Assembly (NCBI GenBank): GCA_946537885.1
Contig: CAMNGC010000011.1
Span: 1-64,000, forward strand
Source of the DNA: an uncultured Clostridia bacterium
GTDB taxonomy: Bacteria; Bacillota; Clostridia; Saccharofermentanales; Saccharofermentanaceae
Direction: 5' to 3'
Length of the DNA: 64,000 nt
This document shows positions 8,623 through 17,456 of this stretch, one piece after another. Each line of letters starts with the position of its first letter. The stretch's first letter is position 1. The notes under the pieces were generated by a model that saw only the letters and a list, made by a program, of their open reading frames with translations, was not told the origin of the DNA and did no database searches. A program made the translations under genes and the position numbers.

Positions 8623-9990
8623 ATGGCAAGATTATTCGGTACTGACGGAGTTCGCGGCGTGGCCAATGAGAAGTTGACCGGCGAACTGGCATATAGACTC
8701 GGCTTCGCAGGCGCGAGAGTGCTGGCAGGTAAGGAAAAAGGTTCGTCTCATAAGCCGCTTTTCCTTATCGGAATGGATACGAGGATATCCTGTAAGATGT
8801 TGGAGACTGCTCTTATAGCAGGTCTTTGTTCAGCCGGCGCTGATGTAATCAGGGTAGGCGTGATCCCTACGCCCGGAGTAGCTTATCTTACGGGCAAATA
8901 CGGATGTGATGCAGGTGTAATGATCTCTGCATCGCATAATACTTATGAGTATAACGGCATCAAATTCTTCTCGGGAGACGGTTATAAGCTGCCTGACAGC
9001 GTAGAGGACGAGATCGAGGAGATCGTTAATGATTTTGATGCTTACAGATCCGAGCTTCCCATAGGAGCTGATATCGGAAGCTATATGTTTAAGGATTCTG
9101 CGGCCGCTGATTATTTGCAGAGGCTAAAGGACGTGATGTCAGTGGATCTTAAGGGAATGAAGCTGGCGGTCGATTCGGCGAACGGCGCAGCCAGCGGCAT
9201 CGCACAGAAGCTTTTCGCTGATCTTGGCGCGGATGTTGTGGCAGTAGGAGACAAGCCTGACGGCATCAATATCAACGCCGGTTGCGGATCAACGCATCTG
9301 GATAAATTGGCGGCGGTGACTGTGGCTGAAGCTTGCGATATGGGGCTTGCTTTCGACGGTGATGCTGACAGGTTCCTTTGTGTGGATAGGGACGGCAATG
9401 TTATCGACGGCGACAGGATAATGTCCGTTATCGGCTTGGATATGAAGGCGCGCGGCATTCTGAAGCAGGATACCATCACGGTTACGGTTATGAGTAATCT
9501 CGGTATGGATATCATGGCGCAACAGAAGGGTATTAAGCTTGCCAAGACCAAGGTCGGTGATCGTTATGTCCTGGAGGAGATGAAGAGGTCCGGTTACAAT
9601 ATCGGCGGCGAGCAGAGCGGACATGTCATCCTGCTGGATGTATCAACCACAGGAGACGGAATGCTCACGGCTCTTGCTCTCCTGACAGCCTTAAAGAACA
9701 GCGGCAAGAGCATAGCTGAAGCTGCTTCTGTAATGGAAGTCCTGCCCCAGGTTCTCGTGGCTGCTTATGTTAATGATCATGACAAAGAGGCGGCAATGCA
9801 GATGCCCGAGCTTCATTCCCGTATGGATGAGATGCAGGCGGAATTAGGTTGTGAGGGAAGGATCCTTGTCAGACCTTCCGGTACGGAGCCTATGATCAGG
9901 GTAATGCTGGAGGGCAAAGACATCGGGAAGATAACTTCTATGGCTAATGAGCTTGCAGCGATTATCAACAGCAAATATAAGATGGATTGA
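8623..9990 (+). CDS. glmM: phosphoglucosamine mutase
   Basis: A 455-residue alpha-D-phosphohexomutase that interconverts glucosamine-6-phosphate and glucosamine-1-phosphate for UDP-GlcNAc and cell-wall synthesis. It begins with the family start MARLFGTDGVRG. The phosphoserine loop is MISASHN, the magnesium loop is DGDADRF, and the phosphate-binding loop near the C terminus is RPSGTEPMIRV. A GGAGG precedes ATG 8623. It lies between cdaA and glmS. In related bacteria CdaA-CdaR bind GlmM and restrain each other, so the gene order agrees with a physical complex. Confidence 0.97.
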   Translation: MARLFGTDGVRGVANEKLTGELAYRLGFAGARVLAGKEKGSSHKPLFLIGMDTRISCKMLETALIAGLCSAGADVIRVGVIPTPGVAYLTGKYGCDAGVMISASHNTYEYNGIKFFSGDGYKLPDSVEDEIEEIVNDFDAYRSELPIGADIGSYMFKDSAAADYLQRLKDVMSVDLKGMKLAVDSANGAASGIAQKLFADLGADVVAVGDKPDGININAGCGSTHLDKLAAVTVAEACDMGLAFDGDADRFLCVDRDGNVIDGDRIMSVIGLDMKARGILKQDTITVTVMSNLGMDIMAQQKGIKLAKTKVGDRYVLEEMKRSGYNIGGEQSGHVILLDVSTTGDGMLTALALLTALKNSGKSIAEAASVMEVLPQVLVAAYVNDHDKEAAMQMPELHSRMDEMQAELGCEGRILVRPSGTEPMIRVMLEGKDIGKITSMANELAAIINSKYKMD

Positions 9991-10001
9991 GAGGATATCC
10001 T

Positions 10002-11861
10002 ATGTGCGGAATAGTTGGTTATATAGGTGATCGTAATATTTTAGAGGTTCTTCTGGGAGGACTTACTCATCTGGAATACAGAGGCTACGATTCAGCAGGT
10101 GTTACTTTCATCAAGAACGATAACATTGAGCTCATCAAGCGCAAGGGAAGAGTAGATGAGTTGAAAGCGGCCGTTAAGGAAGCGGGCTTTCAGATCTATG
10201 GTGAGGGCGATCCCGATATTACAGTAGGTATGGGTCACACCCGTTGGGCTACCCACGGCGTTCCCAGCGATGTTAATTCCCATCCTCATTTGTCCATGGA
10301 CAAGAAGATCTGTGTTGTACATAACGGCATCATCGAGAATTATTCCGAGCTTCGTAAATTCCTGACCCGTAAGGGCTATACTTTCGTCTCTGATACTGAT
10401 ACTGAGGTAGCAGCTCAGCTTATCGAGTATTACTATGAGCAGGAGGACTGCGGTGATGTTTTCAAGGCGGTCTGCTCTGCACTCAAGGATATCATCGGTT
10501 CCTACGCTCTTGTAGTTCTCTGCAGTGACTATCCGGACAGGCTCATCTGCGCCAAGAAAGATAATCCGATCGTCGTCGGTATTGGTAAAAATGAGAACTT
10601 TGTCGCATCTGATGTGACGGCCCTTATCGAATATACAAGAGATGTTTTATATCTTGAGGATAACAGTATTCTGATAATGAAGAAGGACTCGATAGAGGTC
10701 TATGATGTTCACGGCGATCCTGTCGAATACAAGATCTCACATGTCGACTGGAGTGCCGACGCTGCTCAAAAGGGCGGCTATGAGCATTACATGATGAAGG
10801 AAATGTTTGAGGAGCCTGCGGCCTTCGAAGCTACCGTTAACCCCAGGATCAAGGACGGAGATATACTATTGGAGCATTTTCCTATCGACGGAAAGTTTCT
10901 TGAAGGCATCGACAAGGTTAATTTTGTTGCTTGCGGTACTGCATATCACGCCGGCTGCGTCGGTAAATATCTTATCGAAAAGCTCTGCCGCATCCCTGTA
11001 ATCTGCGGCGTCGCCAGTGAGTTTATCTATTCAGATCCTCTTGTAGATTCCAGAACACTGACCATAGTCGTCTCCCAGTCCGGTGAGACTATCGACACCC
11101 TCAACGCCATGAGGGAGGCTCAGTCCAGAGGTTCCAAGACACTTGCTATCGTAAATGTTATCGGAAGCACCATCGCAAGAGAAGCTGACTATGTTCTTTA
11201 TACCGCCGCAGGCCCTGAGATATCCGTTGCTTCAACAAAGGCTTATACGACTCAGCTGGGTTGTGTATATCTCATAGCCCTTAAGATCGCACATATCCTT
11301 GGTAAGATCGATGATCAGGCCTATGTCAGATATCAGGAAGAACTTAAGGCTATTCCGGGCAAACTGAACAGGATACTTGCAAAACAGAATGAGATCCAGA
11401 AGTTCGCTACTCAACATTTCAATGCCGAGAGTATCTTCTTTATCGGTCGTGGACTCGATTACTATCTGTCTATGGAAGCATCCCTTAAGCTTAAGGAAAT
11501 CTCCTATATTCATTCAGAGGCATATCCGGGCGGAGAACTTAAGCACGGCACCATTGCTCTTATCGAGGAAGGAACCCTTGTTGTCTGCCCGATCACTCAG
11601 GATAATCTGGCTCACAAGATGATCTCCAATATAACTGAGGTCAAGTCCCGTGGTGCCACTGTTCTGTCCATCATACCGGAAAGGTTTGATTCAATGGAGC
11701 CCGCATCTGATGTGAGATTTACGATCCCTGATTGTGATGAGCTCATGACACCTATCCTGGGCGTACTGCCTTGTCAGCTTTTCGCTTATTATATGGCAGT
11801 CAATAAGGGCTGCGATGTTGACAAGCCGCGTAATCTGGCAAAGAGCGTTACGGTTGAGTAA
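10002..11861 (+). CDS. glmS: glutamine-fructose-6-phosphate aminotransferase
   Basis: A 619-residue enzyme that forms glucosamine-6-phosphate from fructose-6-phosphate and glutamine. The start is ATG 10002 because the Met must be removed to expose Cys of MCGIVGYIG, the catalytic nucleophile. A GAGAGGA lies at 9988-9994. The glutaminase domain keeps GHTRWATHG and HNGIIENY. Two SIS domains follow, with a typical SQSGET and STKAYT, and the C terminus is DKPRNLAKSVTVE. Only 11 bp separate it from glmM, so there is no room for a glmS ribozyme and control must come from elsewhere. Confidence 0.97.
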   Translation: MCGIVGYIGDRNILEVLLGGLTHLEYRGYDSAGVTFIKNDNIELIKRKGRVDELKAAVKEAGFQIYGEGDPDITVGMGHTRWATHGVPSDVNSHPHLSMDKKICVVHNGIIENYSELRKFLTRKGYTFVSDTDTEVAAQLIEYYYEQEDCGDVFKAVCSALKDIIGSYALVVLCSDYPDRLICAKKDNPIVVGIGKNENFVASDVTALIEYTRDVLYLEDNSILIMKKDSIEVYDVHGDPVEYKISHVDWSADAAQKGGYEHYMMKEMFEEPAAFEATVNPRIKDGDILLEHFPIDGKFLEGIDKVNFVACGTAYHAGCVGKYLIEKLCRIPVICGVASEFIYSDPLVDSRTLTIVVSQSGETIDTLNAMREAQSRGSKTLAIVNVIGSTIAREADYVLYTAAGPEISVASTKAYTTQLGCVYLIALKIAHILGKIDDQAYVRYQEELKAIPGKLNRILAKQNEIQKFATQHFNAESIFFIGRGLDYYLSMEASLKLKEISYIHSEAYPGGELKHGTIALIEEGTLVVCPITQDNLAHKMISNITEVKSRGATVLSIIPERFDSMEPASDVRFTIPDCDELMTPILGVLPCQLFAYYMAVNKGCDVDKPRNLAKSVTVE

Positions 11862-11873
11862 AAGGAGAAATCG

Positions 11874-12542
11874 ATGTATTCCATAAGTGATTATCTTGAT
11901 CTGAAACATACCATAGCAGCGGAGCTTTTCGAGGGAAAAGAATATCCATGGGAGGTTCTGCCTGATATCGGTGATTTTATCATGAAGATTGGTCCGACTC
12001 TTCCGGAAGAGCTTTACGAGAAGAGGGGAGAAGACATCTGGATCGCTAAGAGTGCGCATGTTTTTGAATCCGCATATATTGCCGGTCCCTGTATCATCGG
12101 TCCCGAGACTGAGGTTAGACATTGTGCCTTCCTGAGAGGGAAGATCATTGTCGGCAGTAACTGCGTCGTTGGTAATTCTACCGAGCTCAAGAATGTTATT
12201 CTTTTTGATAATGTTCAGGTGCCCCATTACAATTATGTGGGCGATTCCGTGTTGGGCTATAAGAGTCATCTGGGAGCGGGGGCTATCACTTCGAATGTCA
12301 AGTCGGATAAGTCTTTAACATCTGTCAAGTCGAGTGAGGGTGTGGTCGATACCGGGCTTAAGAAGTTCGGTGCCATAGTCGGTGATCATGTCGAGGTCGG
12401 CTGCGGCAGTGTCCTTAATCCCGGTACCATTGTGGGCCGCAACACCCAGATCTATCCATTGTCTATGGTTAGAGGGGCTGTTGCTTCCGACAGCATCTAC
12501 AAGACTGCCGGGGAGATAGTCATCAGGGAACAGAGAGTATAA
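11874..12542 (+). CDS. left-handed beta-helix (hexapeptide) transferase, GlmU C-terminal-like
   Basis: A 222-residue protein with many hexapeptide steps from about residue 70 to 200 (for example IAGPCIIGPETEVRHCAFL and VGCGSVLNPGTIVGRNTQIYP), the parallel beta-helix seen in the acetyltransferase half of GlmU. The NYVGDSVLGYKSHLGAGAI segment matches the acceptor-binding region of that half. The uridylyltransferase half is absent. Next to glmM and glmS it plausibly acetylates glucosamine-1-phosphate, with the nucleotidyl step done by another protein. AAAGGAG overlaps the glmS stop codon, so it belongs to the same operon. Confidence 0.82.
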   Translation: MYSISDYLDLKHTIAAELFEGKEYPWEVLPDIGDFIMKIGPTLPEELYEKRGEDIWIAKSAHVFESAYIAGPCIIGPETEVRHCAFLRGKIIVGSNCVVGNSTELKNVILFDNVQVPHYNYVGDSVLGYKSHLGAGAITSNVKSDKSLTSVKSSEGVVDTGLKKFGAIVGDHVEVGCGSVLNPGTIVGRNTQIYPLSMVRGAVASDSIYKTAGEIVIREQRV

Positions 12543-12635
12543 GGAACTGAGCTTGAACTAGCTTTATGTTGACGCCCGGCTGGTAGCTAACGGGCTAACA
12601 GGCATTTTATCCCAATTGCAGTTAAGCGGATAAAA

Positions 12636-12663
12636 AAGGAGCGCCCCTACAGGAACGCTCCTT
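12636..12663 (-). terminator. rho-independent terminator of the HEAT-repeat gene
   Basis: An 8-bp perfect stem (AAGGAGCG / CGCTCCTT, 12-base loop). Read on the minus strand it is followed by a run of T (12637-12632), 22 bp after the stop codon of the minus-strand gene. Confidence 0.8.
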
Positions 12664-12684
12664 GAATCTTATTAGCAGAAAAGA

Positions 12685-13026
12685 TCAGACAACATTTGTC
12701 TTCAGTCTGTCGAAAGCGGCCTTCGCAGCTATACGAACATTCGGGTCAGAATCAGCAAAAGCCAGTTTCTTGACATATTCCTCGCAATGCTTGGCTTCAA
12801 TGTCTGCTGCTGATGTTGCCGCTGCAGCTCTTACCATGGGAGAAGGATCTCTGAGAAGGGGAATGAGTGCCATACCGCTCTCATAAGTCTTAATCTGACC
12901 CATAGCCAATGCAACTTCAGTGCGAACATTCTCGTCACTGTCGCCCGAATACTTGATCAACCCGTCCAGCTTATTCTTCTTAGCCAGCTTCCAGATCTTA
13001 TCCTTAATAGCTTCAAGCTTTGCCAT
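12685..13026 (-). CDS. HEAT-repeat protein
   Basis: A 113-residue cytoplasmic protein made of about three HEAT-like helical repeats. Each has the pattern D-x-(D/S)-x-x-V-R-x-x-(A/V)-A-x-A, as in SDENVRTEVALAMG, PSPMVRAAAATSAA and SDPNVRIAAKAAF. Such proteins are scaffolds for protein contacts, and no enzymatic role can be read. The start is ATG 13026, preceded by AGGAGT, not the in-frame start five codons upstream. It is a single-gene transcription unit with its own promoter and terminator, divergent from the GH5 gene. Confidence 0.8.
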   Translation of the reverse strand: MAKLEAIKDKIWKLAKKNKLDGLIKYSGDSDENVRTEVALAMGQIKTYESGMALIPLLRDPSPMVRAAAATSAADIEAKHCEEYVKKLAFADSDPNVRIAAKAAFDRLKTNVV

Positions 13027-13081
13027 GCTATCACTCCTCACATAATAAACAGATGGTTATCATCGTCTATCCTTATAAAAT

Positions 13082-13109
13082 ATTATAAACGCTGGCGACA
13101 ATTTGTCCA
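13082..13109 (-). promoter_or_regulatory. promoter of the HEAT-repeat gene
   Basis: On the minus strand TGGACA (13109-13104), a 16-bp spacer and a perfect TATAAT (13087-13082) lie 56 bp before the start codon. Confidence 0.65.
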
Positions 13110-13154
13110 TAAATAAATTATGTCGTGTTTGTAAACGAACAAGATTGCGCAACA

Positions 13155-13183
13155 TTTACAAAAATTCACTATTATTATACACT
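13155..13183 (+). promoter_or_regulatory. possible promoter of the GH5 genes
   Basis: TTTACA, a 17-bp spacer and TACACT in an AT-rich stretch 69 bp before the GH5 start codon. TATTAT at 13173-13178 is an alternative -10. The choice is uncertain. Confidence 0.4.
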
Positions 13184-13251
13184 TTAATCGAGCAAATACA
13201 TAATTGTTTACAATTTTTTTTGCTAATTATGAGTTCAAGGAGACATAATAG

Positions 13252-14463
13252 ATGAAACGCCCTGTTTTCGAAGCTTTAGTGCTTATTCTCGCATCTTCTT
13301 TTATATTTGCAGCTTGTTCTGAGACCTTGGAAGATGAGACCTTGCCTTCAACGGATGCCGTTCCCACTTCTATCGTTATCGAGACTGAGGAAACTACAAC
13401 TGAAGAAGCCGAGACTACGCCTTCCGAGACGGAAACAGAGCCTTCGGAAACTGAGCCCCTTCACGGTCCTTTCAGCACGGCGATAGTGACAGACAAGATA
13501 GTTGAGTCTTACGGTCAGTTATCTGTTGACGGGACGCAGCTCGTAAACAGCAACGGCGAGCCGGTCAGGCTTGAAGGAATGAGTACTTATGGAATGAATG
13601 CCATGGCCGGATTTGTAAATCAGGCTGCAGTTCAGACGCTGGCTGAAGACTGGGGATGTGATGTCTTAAGGCTCGCGATGTATACAGAGGGAAATTCCGA
13701 CGGATATATAGTTAACCCGGACAAGTATTTTGAGCAGATGTGTGAATATGTTGACCTTTGTATCGATCAGGGCATCTACGTTATCATCGACTGGCATATC
13801 CTGTCAGACGGTAATCCTAATACATATAAGACAGAGGCCATTGACTTCTTCTCGAGGATATCCGCTATCTACGCTGACTCGCCGAATGTCATCTACGAGA
13901 TATGTAATGAGCCCAATAGTCGTGAAGAAGAGGTCGAGGTCGATTGGGATAATGTCATCAAGCCTTATGCAGAAGAAGTAATTGCTGCAATTAGAGCAAA
14001 CGATCCCGATAATATCATTATTGTCGGAACACCTAACTGGAGCCAGGATGTGGATATCGCTTCTGCTAATCCCATCGAGGGCGAGAATATCATGTATACG
14101 GTTCATTTTTATGCCGGATCCCATGGTCAGGAACTGCGAGACAAAGTACAGACGGCTCTTGACAATGGTATCGCGGTCTTCTGTACGGAGTGGGGTACAA
14201 CTAATGATTCTGGCGCAGGTACTGTATTTATCGAAGAATCTCAGCAGTGGCTGGAGTTTTTCGATGAGAATGGTATCAGCTGGTGTAATTGGTCCATCGG
14301 CGGTTCTCAGACAGAAGCTTCCAATGCGCTCAAGTTCATCTCAAATGTGCTGACGATCGAAGAGAAATATGCGGGACACTGGCCCGACGAGTTTATCTCG
14401 GATTCAGGATTATTTGTCAGGGACATGATCTTGGATCTGGACTCTGAAACAAACGAAGAATGA
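13252..14463 (+). CDS. GH5 endoglucanase-type lipoprotein (copy 1)
   Basis: A 403-residue predicted surface lipoprotein. The signal ends with lipobox F-A-A-Cys22. A Glu/Thr/Ser/Pro-rich linker (about 35-70) leads to a GH5 catalytic barrel resembling subfamily 2 cellulases. Catalytic glutamates are readable as the acid/base in YEICNEPN (Glu220) and the nucleophile in FCTEWG (Glu313), with supporting HFYAG and IIDWHI motifs. It should cut internal beta-1,4-glucan bonds outside the cell, although specificity cannot be read from sequence alone. An AAGGAG precedes ATG 13252. A close paralogue follows after 22 bp. Confidence 0.9.
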   Translation: MKRPVFEALVLILASSFIFAACSETLEDETLPSTDAVPTSIVIETEETTTEEAETTPSETETEPSETEPLHGPFSTAIVTDKIVESYGQLSVDGTQLVNSNGEPVRLEGMSTYGMNAMAGFVNQAAVQTLAEDWGCDVLRLAMYTEGNSDGYIVNPDKYFEQMCEYVDLCIDQGIYVIIDWHILSDGNPNTYKTEAIDFFSRISAIYADSPNVIYEICNEPNSREEEVEVDWDNVIKPYAEEVIAAIRANDPDNIIIVGTPNWSQDVDIASANPIEGENIMYTVHFYAGSHGQELRDKVQTALDNGIAVFCTEWGTTNDSGAGTVFIEESQQWLEFFDENGISWCNWSIGGSQTEASNALKFISNVLTIEEKYAGHWPDEFISDSGLFVRDMILDLDSETNEE

Positions 14464-14485
14464 TCATCGAAAAGGAGCGATTACC

Positions 14486-15718
14486 ATGAAACCCCAAAAG
14501 ATCAAAGCATTATCAGCCATCATTGCCGCATCTTTACTTATGTCCGCCTGTTCGGGCGGCAAGGATGAGGAGACTGCTGCGGCCGACGAGAATACTAGCG
14601 AGATAACAGAAACGGAGACAGAGACAGAGGCACCCACAGAGGCTGCTGCCGATGAGACGACGGAGAGTACTGCCGAACCTTCCGAGACAGAAGCAGCTGA
14701 GCCTACCCCAGCCCACGGTCCTTTCAGCACTGCAGTCGTGACTGACAAGATCGTAGAAAAGTATGGTCAGCTTCATATCGAAGGCACGCATATCGTCAGC
14801 AGTGACGGACAGATCGTTCAACTTGAGGGAATGTCCACATACGGAATGAACGGCATGTACGGATTTGTAAACAAGGATACTGTTCAGACACTTGCCGAGG
14901 ATTGGGGCTGTGACATCATAAGAATGGCTATGTATACCGGTACAGGCGATGAGAACTATATCAGCAACCCGGATAAGTATTTCGATCAGATGTGCGAATA
15001 TGTAGACCTTTGTATCGATCAGGGCGTCTATGTCATCATTGACTGGCACATCCTTTATGACGGTAATCCCAATACCTATAAGGCGGAAGCGATCGATTTC
15101 TTCAGCAGGATCTCCGAGATCTATGCGGACTGCCCCAATGTCTTCTATGAGATCTGTAATGAGCCCAACAGCAGCGGTGAGGATGTGGAAGTTGATTGGG
15201 ACAATTGCATCAAGCCTTATGCAGAAGAAGTCATTGCTGCGATCAGAGCAAATGATCCCGATAATATCATCATTGTAGGAACTCCGACCTGGAGCCAGGA
15301 TGTTGATACGGCTTCCATGAATCCCCTCGATGATGAGAATGTTATGTACACCGTTCACTTCTATGCGGGCACTCATGGGCAGGATCATATCGACAAGGTT
15401 CAGACAGCCATCGATAACGGCGTAGCAGTCTTCTGTACGGAATGGGGAACGACCTACGACAGCGGTAACGGTCTGGTCTTTGTTGATAAGTCCCAGCAGT
15501 GGCTGGATTTCTTTGATGAGAATAGCATCAGCTGGTGCAACTGGTCCATCGGAGGCTCTTCCAGTGAGGCATCTAATGCCCTGAGATTTATCTCTAATGT
15601 CCTTACCACGGAGGAGAAATATGCGGGACACTGGCCCGACGAGTTTATCTCTGATTCCGGTCTTTATGTCAGGGATATGATACTTGATGTAGATTATGTG
15701 CCCAGAGACGAGCGATAA
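14486..15718 (+). CDS. GH5 endoglucanase-type lipoprotein (copy 2)
   Basis: A 410-residue paralogue of the preceding gene with the same plan: lipobox M-S-A-Cys22, an acidic Thr/Glu linker (about 25-75) and a GH5 barrel with acid/base Glu226 (YEICNEPN) and nucleophile Glu319 (FCTEWG). The catalytic domains are nearly co-linear and very similar, while the signal peptides and linkers differ, which fits tandem duplication under selection for the enzyme domain. AAAAGGAG precedes the ATG. A strong terminator follows at 15739. Confidence 0.9.
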   Translation: MKPQKIKALSAIIAASLLMSACSGGKDEETAAADENTSEITETETETEAPTEAAADETTESTAEPSETEAAEPTPAHGPFSTAVVTDKIVEKYGQLHIEGTHIVSSDGQIVQLEGMSTYGMNGMYGFVNKDTVQTLAEDWGCDIIRMAMYTGTGDENYISNPDKYFDQMCEYVDLCIDQGVYVIIDWHILYDGNPNTYKAEAIDFFSRISEIYADCPNVFYEICNEPNSSGEDVEVDWDNCIKPYAEEVIAAIRANDPDNIIIVGTPTWSQDVDTASMNPLDDENVMYTVHFYAGTHGQDHIDKVQTAIDNGVAVFCTEWGTTYDSGNGLVFVDKSQQWLDFFDENSISWCNWSIGGSSSEASNALRFISNVLTTEEKYAGHWPDEFISDSGLYVRDMILDVDYVPRDER

Positions 15719-15738
15719 TCGTTAAAATGTAGATGTTT

Positions 15739-15776
15739 AGGCGGTAGTTCAAGCGTTGAACTGCCGCCTTATCTTT
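15739..15776 (+). terminator. terminator after the GH5 pair
   Basis: A 14-bp stem (arms 15739-15752 and 15756-15769, one G-T pair, 3-base loop) followed by TATCTTTTGTT. Confidence 0.85.
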
Positions 15777-15785
15777 TGTTATAAT
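15756..15785 (+). promoter_or_regulatory. promoter overlapping the terminator, for the capA-like/pur genes
   Basis: A TGn-extended perfect TATAAT (15777-15785) lies directly after the terminator. TTGAAC at 15756-15761, 18 bp upstream, can serve as the -35 box and is part of the terminator's second arm. The next start codon is 33 bp downstream. Confidence 0.55.
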
Positions 15786-15818
15786 CAGTTTTGGATTTTT
15801 TCGAAAGGGTGTGCGGAT

Positions 15819-16925
15819 TTGAGTCGACGTTATATACCTGTGATCGGTGCCGCTTTACTTATGATCCCGCTGTTTGGCGGTTGTTCGGTCGTACGCGATA
15901 ATAATGCTACGGAGACGACTCTTGAGACCCTTGTTACGATCGAAAGTATTGACGAGACCGAAGATACCGCTCCTACAGAGACTCCCACACCTACTTTTAC
16001 ACCGACTCCCACGCCGGAGCCACAGAGGATACTATGCAGTTTCATAGGTGACTGCACCTTGGCGGAGGCCCTTGCATGGAACGGCAGCTCAGCCGGCTTT
16101 GATGCGGTAGTGAACGGTGATTATGAATACTGTTTCCAGAATGCAGTTGAATATCTGTCGCAGGATGATTTGACCCTTGCTAACTTTGAGGGAACCCTGA
16201 CGGATGCGACGAATCATCTGGTCAAGGAGTTCGTTTTCGGATCGCCCGCTGAATATGCCGAGATGCTCGTAAACGGAAGTATCGAGGCGGTAAACCTTTC
16301 CAACAATCACAGCTATGATTACCTTCAGGAAGGACTTGATGATACAAGAGAGAACCTTGAGGATTACGGGATTCTCTGGAGCGACAAGACTCAGTATGCG
16401 GTCAGCGAGATCAGGGGGATCAAGATCGGAATGTGCGGTGTGGATCTGGTATCGGGTGATTCCGTGTCAGAGATCTATCCTCTGATCGATTCCATGAAGG
16501 AGGAAGGCTGCAATATCATAATCGTTTCCTGTCATTGGGGAACGGAGAGGATGTATTCGCCTGAAAGCTCCCAGGTCAGTGCGGCTCAGGCGCTTATAGA
16601 TTATGGCGTGGATATCGTTGTCGGCACCCATCCTCACAGATTGCAACCGATTGAGCTTTATAACGGCAAGTATATATTGTACAGTTTGTCTAATTTCTGT
16701 TTCGGAGGTAATACGGGTTTGTCTGATCCGGACTCGTGCATTGTTCAGTGTGAGTTCGTGATGGATGAGACCAATAGCTATGTCGAGGAGTATAAACTCA
16801 ATGTTATACCTTTCTCGCAGACATCATTTACTTCAAATGACTATTGCCCGAGACCTTACGAATGGGGTTCGGATGATTACTACAGAGTAATGGACAAGCT
16901 CGGATGGACTCAGGAAGATGAATAA
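15819..16925 (+). CDS. CapA-like metallophosphoesterase-fold lipoprotein
   Basis: A 368-residue predicted lipoprotein of the CapA family (poly-gamma-glutamate synthesis-type metallophosphatase fold). The start is a TTG at 15819, about 9 bp after GAAAGGG. This gives a short signal with lipobox F-G-G-Cys, then a Thr/Pro-rich spacer of the form (P-T)n. Family motifs are FIGDCTL, NFEGTL, LSNNHSYDY, SCHWGTE and GTHPHRLQP. The family is linked to capsule or polyglutamate export but many members have unknown substrates. No capBC genes are present. purE starts 18 bp downstream, so it may lead the purine transcript. Confidence 0.85.
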   Translation: MSRRYIPVIGAALLMIPLFGGCSVVRDNNATETTLETLVTIESIDETEDTAPTETPTPTFTPTPTPEPQRILCSFIGDCTLAEALAWNGSSAGFDAVVNGDYEYCFQNAVEYLSQDDLTLANFEGTLTDATNHLVKEFVFGSPAEYAEMLVNGSIEAVNLSNNHSYDYLQEGLDDTRENLEDYGILWSDKTQYAVSEIRGIKIGMCGVDLVSGDSVSEIYPLIDSMKEEGCNIIIVSCHWGTERMYSPESSQVSAAQALIDYGVDIVVGTHPHRLQPIELYNGKYILYSLSNFCFGGNTGLSDPDSCIVQCEFVMDETNSYVEEYKLNVIPFSQTSFTSNDYCPRPYEWGSDDYYRVMDKLGWTQEDE

Positions 16926-16943
16926 TTAACGGAGGTAATACAA

Positions 16944-17453
16944 ATGGCAAACGGAAAAGTATTAGTGATCATGGGATCGGATTCGGATTTCCCTGTGATG
17001 GAGAAATGTTTTAAGATGTTGAAGCGTTTCGAAATCGATTTCGAGGCTCATATCGCATCGGCGCACAGAACTCCCGCCAAAGCTATGGAACTGGCATCCA
17101 AGGCATATGATAACGGCTTTAAGGTAGTTATTGCAGCAGCAGGCATGGCAGCTCATTTGGCAGGCGTTATAGCAGCCAATACTACGCTCCCCGTCATCGG
17201 CGTTCCCTGTAAGGGTGGTGCTTTGAACGGTGTGGATGCTCTCTATGCGACAGTTCAGATGCCGACGGGTATTCCGGTAGCTACTGTTGCCATTGACGGA
17301 GCTGCCAATGCCGGTGTGCTGGCGGCTCAGATAATCGCTTTGGGTGACGAGGAGTTGTCACTTAAACTTAAGAGTTATAAGGAAGAGCTTGCATCCTCGG
17401 TCGGGGCTAAGGATGAGGGCCTTCAGCAGAAGATTGCCAATATGGAGGATTGA
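16944..17453 (+). CDS. purE: N5-carboxyaminoimidazole ribonucleotide mutase
   Basis: A 169-residue class I PurE that moves the carboxyl group of N5-CAIR to form CAIR in purine synthesis. Motifs are the N-terminal MGSDSD, the SAHRTP loop with the catalytic His, and AAAGMAAHLAGV. A GGAGG lies 10 bases before the ATG. It is the first of five purine genes with gaps of 3-19 bp. No purine riboswitch fits in the 18-bp gap after the CapA-like gene. purK is not in this cluster. Confidence 0.95.
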   Translation: MANGKVLVIMGSDSDFPVMEKCFKMLKRFEIDFEAHIASAHRTPAKAMELASKAYDNGFKVVIAAAGMAAHLAGVIAANTTLPVIGVPCKGGALNGVDALYATVQMPTGIPVATVAIDGAANAGVLAAQIIALGDEELSLKLKSYKEELASSVGAKDEGLQQKIANMED

Positions 17454-17456
17454 TTT

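Noticed and set aside
9988..10002. glmS ribozyme upstream of glmS
   Set aside because: There are only 11 bases between the glmM stop and the glmS start, far too few.
14534..15631. Antisense frame of 365 codons opposite the second GH5 gene
   Set aside because: The GH5 frame has a signal peptide, catalytic residues and a paralogue. The antisense frame is a by-product of codon bias.
16926..16943. Purine riboswitch before purE
   Set aside because: The gap is 18 bp. The 33 bp before the capA-like gene also shows no aptamer-like conserved core.
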